NCBI GenBank assembly: GCA_018266755.1
Contig: JAFDZW010000005.1
Span: forward strand, 1,625,963 to 1,689,962
DNA length: 64,000 nucleotides
DNA from: Bacteroidota bacterium
GTDB lineage: Bacteria; Bacteroidota; Ignavibacteria; Palsa-1295
Reading direction: 5' to 3'
In this document: positions 58,606-64,000 of the stretch, piece after piece
Numbering within the stretch: position 1 is the first letter of the stretch
Layout of the letters: every line of letters begins with the position of its first letter
Position numbers and translations under genes: made by a program
Notes under the pieces: model-generated
What the model saw: the letters and a program-made list of their open reading frames with translations, nothing else
The model's database searches: none
Told to the model about the DNA's origin: nothing

Positions 58606-60879
58606 ATGAAGCGATTCCTGCGGCGATTCTTCGAGCGCATCACGCGCGCCTTGCGCAGTAATCGGTGGCGTCGTTCGAAATTCGTTCGGCTGACGATCGG
58701 TATCGGCTTGACGCTCGTGCTTGCCGTGCTGTTCCCGCAAGCACAATCGCCGCAGAATGTGACCGGTTACTCCGTCGGCGCACTCTGGACGAGCGCCGAT
58801 GTCGTCGCGCCGTTTAACTTCCGCCTTCTCAAAGATCCGACCAAGTACCGCGGAGAGGTCAACCGCGCGTTAGAGAACTATTATCCGGTGTTCATCTTCG
58901 ACACGTCGGCAAAACAACGGACGATCGACAGCGTCCGCACCGTCTTGGCGGCGATCGGCGCGACGAGCGATAGCGGTGCGACAGCGTCCGAACCGGTCTC
59001 GAAGATCGTTGCGACTGCAGAACTCTCGTCCGACGAGACGACGCTAATTCGCCGCTACGTCAATGAATCGCGAACGTTGACTGCAAAATCTGCCGAGCCG
59101 GATTTGCAGGCGATCACATCGGTCATCGGTGCGGTATTCGATAAGAGTCGCATCTGCACCAACGTCCCTGCCGAGTATCAGTCCACCGATCGGAAGATCG
59201 TGATTCGCAATCGTTCGACCGAGGAAATTCTTGTTACGGCCGGAAGCCTCGCGTCCCGAGACGCCGCGAAGAACGATCTCACCGAAGGCTTCGATCGTGT
59301 CGTGCGAGGAAAGAGCGAACTTCGCAAAGCACTGGGCAAACTCAGCGCCGCGTTGCTGGTGCCGAATGTATCCTACGATCAATCGCAATCCGACAGTTCG
59401 CGCAAGCTGATCGCGGCGCGCGTCCCTCGTACCGAAGGCGTGGTACTCGAAGGGCAGAAGATTATCGGCAAAGGCGACGTCATTACGCCGCAGGCCAAAG
59501 CCGCGCTCGAAAGCCTGGCCGAAGCACGCATCGAGCAAGGCGGTACCGGCACGATGATCGGCCGTGCGCTCGGCACAATCGGGCACGTCTTCATCATCGT
59601 GACGCTGTTCGTACTCTACGTCAAGTTTATTCGCCGGCGCATTTATAAAGACAATGCGCAACTACTTCTGATCTCGGTCATCCTGATCTTCCCCGCGCTG
59701 CTGGCGTATGTGTCGGTACTGATCCACACCTCGTTCCCGGTCGAGTATCTGATCTTGATCCCGGTATCGTCGATGCTGCTGACGGTGCTCTTCGATTCGC
59801 GAACCGGATTCTATGGGACTGTAATCGCCGCGCTGCTTGTCGCCGGTATCCGCGGCAACGACTATAACGTAGCACTCGCCGGACTTTCGGCCGGGGCGTT
59901 CGCTGCCTACACCGTACGCGATCTTCGCAGCCGCTCGCAACTCTTCACGAGCATCGGGTTCATCTTCCTCGGCTACGTGATCGCGATTGCAGCGCTGTCG
60001 TTCGAGCGCGGCATGCCGCTGAACGAACTGGGGCTCGAGCTAATCGCCGCCGCGGTGAATTCGCTGATCTCGCCTGTGCTGACGCTCGCATTCGTCTATG
60101 TCGTCGAAGGGATGTTCGATACCGTCAGCGACCTCCGGCTTGTGGAATTCGACGACATCAACCATCCGCTTCTGCAGCGGCTTTCGCTCGAAGCGCCTGG
60201 GACGTATCATCACACAATGCTTGTCGCGCAGCTATCGGAGAATGCCGCCGTTGCCATCGGAGCGAACGCCCTGCTCGCGAAAGTTGGTGCACTCTACCAC
60301 GACATCGGCAAGATCGCATCGCCCACGGATTTTATCGAAAACCAGATCGCCGATCAAGCGAACGTGCACGACACACTCTCCGCGATCGAAAGCGCTTCGA
60401 GAGTACGCGCACATGTCATTGCCGGGATCGCACTCGCGCGCGAACATAACTTGCCCGAGAAACTGGTTGATTTCATCCCGATGCATCACGGTACGATGCG
60501 CATCTCGTTTTTCTATCAGCAGGCGTTGAACTCGATGTCGGCCGGCGGAACGCTTGACGATTCGCTCTTCCGCTATCCAGGCCCGAAGCCAAATTCGAAA
60601 GAGACGGCGATCCTCATGCTTGCCGATGCGTCCGAAGCCATCACCCGCAATCTCGGTTCGCACATCGAAGAACCGACTGTCGAGATCCTTGAAACAGAAC
60701 TCGGCATGCTCTTCCGCGACCGCATTGCCGACGGGCAGCTCGACGAGTGCGACCTGACGATGCGCGACCTCGTGATCGTTCGCAACGTTTTCGCACGACT
60801 GCTTATCGGCACATTCCACTCGCGCATCAACTACCCGCAAGCGTCTGCAAAGCGTACCGAGCCCGCCTCCAATGCCTGA
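58606..60879 (+). CDS. 7TM-HD family phosphodiesterase, PgpH-like
   Basis: A 757-residue membrane protein with the PgpH/YqfF plan: an N-terminal helix, a large extracytoplasmic 7TMR-HDED domain (about residues 55-325, with VLEGQKIIGKGDVITPQAKAALESL), seven membrane helices (about 335-510), and a cytoplasmic HD domain. The HD motifs are SLEAPGTYHHTMLVAQLSENAA, LLAKVGALYHDIGK (the HD pair) and FIPMHHGT. Characterised members hydrolyse the second messenger c-di-AMP to pApA. No c-di-AMP cyclase lies in the window, so the substrate is inferred from family. The 3' end overlaps xerD by 8 nt. Confidence 0.93.
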   Translation: MKRFLRRFFERITRALRSNRWRRSKFVRLTIGIGLTLVLAVLFPQAQSPQNVTGYSVGALWTSADVVAPFNFRLLKDPTKYRGEVNRALENYYPVFIFDTSAKQRTIDSVRTVLAAIGATSDSGATASEPVSKIVATAELSSDETTLIRRYVNESRTLTAKSAEPDLQAITSVIGAVFDKSRICTNVPAEYQSTDRKIVIRNRSTEEILVTAGSLASRDAAKNDLTEGFDRVVRGKSELRKALGKLSAALLVPNVSYDQSQSDSSRKLIAARVPRTEGVVLEGQKIIGKGDVITPQAKAALESLAEARIEQGGTGTMIGRALGTIGHVFIIVTLFVLYVKFIRRRIYKDNAQLLLISVILIFPALLAYVSVLIHTSFPVEYLILIPVSSMLLTVLFDSRTGFYGTVIAALLVAGIRGNDYNVALAGLSAGAFAAYTVRDLRSRSQLFTSIGFIFLGYVIAIAALSFERGMPLNELGLELIAAAVNSLISPVLTLAFVYVVEGMFDTVSDLRLVEFDDINHPLLQRLSLEAPGTYHHTMLVAQLSENAAVAIGANALLAKVGALYHDIGKIASPTDFIENQIADQANVHDTLSAIESASRVRAHVIAGIALAREHNLPEKLVDFIPMHHGTMRISFFYQQALNSMSAGGTLDDSLFRYPGPKPNSKETAILMLADASEAITRNLGSHIEEPTVEILETELGMLFRDRIADGQLDECDLTMRDLVIVRNVFARLLIGTFHSRINYPQASAKRTEPASNA

Positions 60880-61780
60880 GCCGAGGAAACGAAGCCCCGA
60901 GGAACGCGCGTATCTGTCGTACCTAAAGATCGAGCGTGGCCTCAGCGGCAACTCGCTCGACGCCTATGGCCGTGACATCGCGAAGCTCGTGACGTTCCTC
61001 TCGGATCATAGCAAATCTGTATCGACTGCGCGAACGGCCGACCTACAACGATTCGTCAAAGAACTCTCCGAAGCCGGACTCGAACGCACGAGCATCGCGC
61101 GCATCGTCTCTGCGATTCGCGGCTTTTACCGGTATCTGCTTTCGGAGCGAATGCTCACGAGCGATCCGACCGAAGCGCTCGAACTGAAGTCCCCACGCCG
61201 GCAACCGCCCGAAGTGCTCAGTATCGACGAAATCGAACGTATCCTTTCGCAGCCAGACCGCTCGACTCACAAAGGTATTCGCGACCGTGCCATTCTGGAG
61301 TTCTTGTATGCAACGGGTGCGCGAGTATCCGAAGCGACCACTCTCACGCTCTCACAGTTGTTTCTTGCCGATGGTATGGTCCGACTGTTCGGCAAAGGAA
61401 GCAAGGAGAGGATTGTGCCGATCGGCGGTGTTGCGATCGAATTCCTCGACGAATATCTTTCGACCGTTCGTCCCATACTGATTCATAGCGACCGCATGAC
61501 CGATGCAGTGTTCTTGAATCAAAAGCTCGGCACCGGGATGAGCCGCATGGCGATCTGGAATATCATTCAGGAATATTGCCGCGCCGCTGAGATCGAAAAG
61601 CACATCACGCCGCACACGATGCGCCACTCGTTCGCCACCCATCTGCTCGAAGGCGGCGCCGACCTGCGCATCGTGCAAGAACTCCTCGGCCACGCGGATA
61701 TCTCAACGACCGAGATCTATACGCATGTTGATCGGTCGTATCTGTTGGAAGTGCATAAACAGTTTCATCCGAGGGGGTAG
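60872..61780 (+). CDS. Site-specific tyrosine recombinase XerD/XerC
   Basis: A 302-residue tyrosine recombinase with an N-terminal SAM-like core-binding domain (YLSYLKIERGLSGNSLDAYGRDIAKLVTFL). The C-terminal catalytic domain has the full residue set: Arg151 (ATGARVSEA), Lys175 (FGKGSKER), His248 and Arg251 (TPHTMRHSFATHLLEGGADL), His274 (LLGHADISTTEIYTHV) and nucleophile Tyr283. It resolves chromosome dimers at dif with FtsK. The closest style is XerD, but XerC/XerD cannot be told with certainty and only one copy is in the window. No dif-like site was noticed nearby. Confidence 0.93.
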   Translation: MPEPRKRSPEERAYLSYLKIERGLSGNSLDAYGRDIAKLVTFLSDHSKSVSTARTADLQRFVKELSEAGLERTSIARIVSAIRGFYRYLLSERMLTSDPTEALELKSPRRQPPEVLSIDEIERILSQPDRSTHKGIRDRAILEFLYATGARVSEATTLTLSQLFLADGMVRLFGKGSKERIVPIGGVAIEFLDEYLSTVRPILIHSDRMTDAVFLNQKLGTGMSRMAIWNIIQEYCRAAEIEKHITPHTMRHSFATHLLEGGADLRIVQELLGHADISTTEIYTHVDRSYLLEVHKQFHPRG

Positions 61781-61863
61781 CCGAACCTGCGCCTATAGTG
61801 GAGGCGGCACGCAGCAACCCTATAGGATTGCAATAATATCGACCGCAGATTCGTTTTATCTAC

Positions 61864-62073
61864 ATGCGAAGTCTCTTCGTTTTGCTCATCAGGCTCTACC
61901 AGAAACTGCTCTCGCCGTTTCTTGGCAACAACTGCCGGTTTCATCCAACCTGTAGCGAGTATATGGCTCAGGCCGTCACGAAGTATGGTGTGTTCAAAGG
62001 AGGATGGATGGGTATGAAGCGCATCGGCCGTTGCCATCCGATGCATCCGGGCGGCTATGATCCCGTGCCCTGA
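61864..62073 (+). CDS. yidD: Membrane protein insertion efficiency factor YidD
   Basis: A 69-residue amphipathic protein of the YidD/DUF37 family, which assists YidC in inserting inner-membrane proteins. The whole sequence fits: [62 protein letters not shown], with the three conserved cysteines. Normally yidD sits between rnpA and yidC on the same strand. Here it is on the opposite strand from rnpA, convergent, with 19 bp of 3' overlap, and yidC is absent from this side. Confidence 0.95.
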   Translation: MRSLFVLLIRLYQKLLSPFLGNNCRFHPTCSEYMAQAVTKYGVFKGGWMGMKRIGRCHPMHPGGYDPVP

Positions 62074-62483
62074 TTCTTACTGACGACGAGCGCGAGAGCC
62101 GAGAGGATCGCGTCCACTTCACCGACGACGATATCCCAATGCATCGTTGCCGACGGCGGAGCATCTACTTTGATACTCACAAGAATCTGCTTCCCTCGTT
62201 CGGCGGCCATCAAGATCAATTCGGAGTGAGCCGCTGAACGAATAATGGCCTCCCGAAACCACCGCTTGATCGTGTTGCGCTGATTCGCGCGGCGGACCGT
62301 CCGCTTCGGAACGATGAATATGAACATCACCGCACACTCTCCCTCATCGAGATCACGGAGTGCGTACCGAACCGGCAATCTGCCCGAATGACGCAGCCGC
62401 TTACCGCCTCGAAAGACGAGGTCGATATCCCGCTCGAGGCGGATCATCGTCGGGGCGATATGTCGGTGAGTCGCTTCGATCAT
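62055..62483 (-). CDS. rnpA: Ribonuclease P protein component RnpA
   Basis: A 142-residue basic protein that helps the RNase P RNA bind pre-tRNA. The RNP motif is [20 protein letters not shown], preceded by [10 protein letters not shown]. The N-terminus contains the usual [20 protein letters not shown] second ATG at codon 13 ([18 protein letters not shown]) is an equally good start, so the first 12 residues are uncertain. It follows rpmH on the minus strand with an 81-bp gap, as in most bacteria. Confidence 0.93.
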   Translation of the reverse strand: MIEATHRHIAPTMIRLERDIDLVFRGGKRLRHSGRLPVRYALRDLDEGECAVMFIFIVPKRTVRRANQRNTIKRWFREAIIRSAAHSELILMAAERGKQILVSIKVDAPPSATMHWDIVVGEVDAILSALALVVSKNQGTGS

Positions 62484-62564
62484 CGTCGGCTAAAAGTACG
62501 AAGAGCATCGCCGACCGTGGTCAGCGATGCTCTCCAATGAATTTCTTGCGCAGTACGCCGAGAC

Positions 62565-62711
62565 TTACTTCTCGTCGCTGACCGTCAGCTTCCAACGGCC
62601 TTTGGCGCGACGTGCACTCAGGACGCGCTGACCGTTCTTCGTGGCCATTCTGGCGCGGAAACCGTGCTTATTGGCCCGTTTGCGGCGGCTGGGTTGGAAT
62701 GTACGCTTCAT
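62565..62711 (-). CDS. rpmH: 50S ribosomal protein L34
   Basis: A 48-residue very basic protein, complete: it begins [18 protein letters not shown], has [21 protein letters not shown] in the middle and ends WKLTVSDEK. This is a textbook L34, an 'early' component of the large subunit. A GAAGGAG ribosome-binding site precedes the ATG. The short length hides it from ORF calls with a 60-codon cut-off. TTTTCCACA, a DnaA-box variant, lies upstream around 62788-62796. Confidence 0.97.
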   Translation of the reverse strand: MKRTFQPSRRKRANKHGFRARMATKNGQRVLSARRAKGRWKLTVSDEK

Positions 62712-62804
62712 TTCTTACTTTCTCCTTCGTCTTAAAATTGGGACGCTGATAACGCCCTTGGGGGCCGGAAAGTTCTGATTCGACATTTTTTCCACAATCT
62801 GACG

Positions 62805-62812
62805 TATTTTTG
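62805..62812 (+). promoter_or_regulatory. Possible -7 element TATTTTTG before molybdopterin oxidoreductase gene
   Basis: TATTTTTG lies 17 nt before the ATG at 62829. A TTC at 62779-62781, 23 bp upstream, stands where TTG is expected. The 117-bp gap is shared with divergent rpmH. Confidence 0.4.
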
Positions 62813-62828
62813 ACGCATAACAAATACC

Positions 62829-63524
62829 ATGATGTGCCGATCGTTTTTTAGCGTACTGATCTCTGCCTGTCTCTGCCTCGCCTCCTGCGATGCAACACCG
62901 GACGGGAAGGTCGAGAAAGTCCTTAACGGCTTCCAACGATGGAATGACGCTGTGCAACAATCGGCCTTCAGCCAGACCAAACGTGCACCCCAAATCGAGG
63001 ATAAGGATCTGACGCCGGAATCGAAATTTCGCGTCAACAACTACGATACCGATACCCCGCCATCCGATACCACCGATAACTGGCGGCTGCTCGTCACCGG
63101 GAAGGTGAAGCATCCCGGCTATTATTCACTCGCCCAGATCAAGGAGTTGGCGAAGCAGGTACAAAATTCAAAGCATGTTTGCGTCGAAGGATGGAGCATG
63201 AACGTTAAGTGGGGCGGTGTCGCCCTGTGGTATTTCCTCGATTGGGTCGGCGCCGATTCAACGGCCCCATACCTGTACGTCGAGTGCGCAGACGGTTACT
63301 ACGAGGGCTATGACATGGCAAGTGTCCGTCATCCCGAGACACTTCTCTGCTACGAGGCCTACGGCAAGCCGTTGACACTGAAGCATGGCGCTCCGTGCCG
63401 CATCGTGATGCCAACGAAACTTGGATACAAGAGCGCAAAGTGGCTCAGGAAGATGATCATCACCGACAAGAAGCCGGGAGGCTATTGGGAAGATCAGGGG
63501 TACGATTGGAATGCGGGTCTCTAA
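62829..63524 (+). CDS. Exported molybdopterin-dependent oxidoreductase (sulfite-oxidase fold)
   Basis: A 231-residue exported protein with signal-lipobox CLCLASC (Cys20). It consists of one sulfite-oxidase-type molybdopterin domain: WRLLVTGKVKHPGYYSLAQIKEL at its start, and the molybdenum-ligand cysteine Cys118 in KHVCVEGWSMNVKWGG. Pterin contacts are in ECADGYYEGYDMAS and HGAPCRIVMPTKLGYKSAKWLRKMIITDK. It is short like YedY/MsrP-type catalytic subunits and probably reduces or oxidises a small S- or N-oxide in the periplasm. The next gene encodes a cytochrome b, its probable electron partner. A lipobox rather than Tat RR motif is notable, because cofactor-loaded enzymes usually use Tat. Confidence 0.87.
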   Translation: MMCRSFFSVLISACLCLASCDATPDGKVEKVLNGFQRWNDAVQQSAFSQTKRAPQIEDKDLTPESKFRVNNYDTDTPPSDTTDNWRLLVTGKVKHPGYYSLAQIKELAKQVQNSKHVCVEGWSMNVKWGGVALWYFLDWVGADSTAPYLYVECADGYYEGYDMASVRHPETLLCYEAYGKPLTLKHGAPCRIVMPTKLGYKSAKWLRKMIITDKKPGGYWEDQGYDWNAGL

Positions 63525-63528
63525 GGCA

Positions 63529-64000
63529 ATGCGAGTCAAGAACGGTAAGGCATATCATCATCCGATCATCGTCAGGCTAACACACTGGCTAAACTTCGTC
63601 GCACTCTGTTTGATGATTGCAAGCGGTATGCGTATCTTCAATGCGTCTCCGCTCTTCGATTTCAAATTTCCACATGTAATCACGCTCGGCGGCTGGCTTG
63701 GCGGGGCACGTCAGTGGCATTTCGCCGCAATGTGGCTCTTCGTATTTAACGGCGTGGTTGCAGTGACCTACAACATTATCTCGCGTCACGGCCGCACGAC
63801 AACGATCTTTCGCACGTCGGACATCGGCGGAGTACTTCCAATGATCCGCTATTACTTGCGTCTCGACAAGCAACATCCGCCGGTCGAGAAATACAATGCA
63901 TTACAGAAGCTCGCCTACACCACTACGCCGTTTCTCGGCCTTGGCGTCGTACTCTCGGGGCTGGCGATGTATATGCCAGTCACTTTACAAGAGATCACGT
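63529..64000 (+). CDS. Cytochrome b561-type membrane subunit, cut by window end
   Basis: The first ~157 residues of a polytopic cytochrome b (Ni-hydrogenase/formate-dehydrogenase b561 type). It begins MRVKNGKAYHHPIIVRLTHW, where RLTHWLNFVALCLMIASG gives the first haem-ligand His in helix 1. A second helix, QWHFAAMWLFVFNGVVAVTYNII, has another candidate His, and a third begins near the window edge (FLGLGVVLSGLAMYMP). It starts 4 nt after the molybdopterin oxidoreductase stop codon, so the pair likely forms an operon and a membrane-bound electron chain. The C-terminus is outside the window. Confidence 0.85.
   Translation, partial: MRVKNGKAYHHPIIVRLTHWLNFVALCLMIASGMRIFNASPLFDFKFPHVITLGGWLGGARQWHFAAMWLFVFNGVVAVTYNIISRHGRTTTIFRTSDIGGVLPMIRYYLRLDKQHPPVEKYNALQKLAYTTTPFLGLGVVLSGLAMYMPVTLQEIT

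Overview
The window looks like chromosome from an FCB-group bacterium, most likely a Bacteroidota/Ignavibacteria/Kapabacteria-type lineage. The reasons are type IX secretion (T9SS) features (a PorQ-like protein, a PorE-like TPR/PD40/CRD/OmpA protein and two exported proteins ending in a T9SS sorting domain), several Bacteroidota-style promoters (TTG, 19-23 bp, TAnnTTTG), a fused 2-oxo acid dehydrogenase E1, and a moderately GC-rich coding style. This placement is inference from gene content only. No rRNA, tRNA, CRISPR array, transposase or prophage was recognised.

Layout. 1-2.6 kb: rsmA, a small dimeric-barrel protein and a PAP2 membrane protein. 2.6-10.1 kb: an accessory stretch with an AT-rich FG-GAP/T9SS protein, small exported and lipoprotein genes, a duplicated lipoprotein pair and an ankyrin protein. 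Two different imperfect direct-repeat pairs bracket parts of it. 10.2-23.9 kb: glcD-type oxidase, an ECF sigma gene behind a structured leader, the PorE-like protein, a kelch/Omp28 T9SS cargo, dnaB, ridA, an acyl-CoA dehydrogenase, anmK and dnaA. 24-25.7 kb: an ECF42-type sigma factor with its DGPF/YCII partner. 26-35.3 kb: M42 peptidase, two small exported proteins, then envelope genes murI, floA, glmM-type mutase, uppS and bamA. 35.4-41.4 kb: lipoproteins, a DUF2127 protein, a TlpA-like protein, a LuxR-type HTH gene next to a G11 tract, and a fumarylacetoacetate-hydrolase-family gene. 42.2-52.6 kb: a phosphate-acquisition block on the minus strand (Pit, DUF47, PhoU, PstB, PstA, PstC, PstS and two porin-like proteins). 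52.7-64 kb: a NAL1-like serine protease with a small relative, fused E1, PorQ, TlpA, a PgpH-like HD phosphodiesterase, XerD, yidD, rnpA, rpmH, and a molybdopterin oxidoreductase with a cytochrome b cut by the window end.

How it works together. The clearest regulatory result is in the phosphate block. Both porin-like genes are preceded by four TT-starting hexamers at an exact 11-bp period, as in Pho boxes of other phyla. In both, a GATTTTTG -7-like element lies exactly 11 nt from the nearest hexamer. The porin-pstS-pstC-pstA-pstB-phoU order suggests one phosphate-starvation operon with a strong hairpin after pstS.

Non-coding DNA is rich in repeats: a palindromic family built on GTCATTCTGAGC / GCTCAGAATGAC arms (four full copies, two half copies), a second double-palindrome family (two copies), and two pairs of accessory direct repeats. 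The best candidates for something undescribed are the shared Pho-box promoter architecture, the structured leader before the ECF sigma gene, the homopolymer-controlled reading frame of the LuxR-type gene, and the low-complexity insert in PstC.
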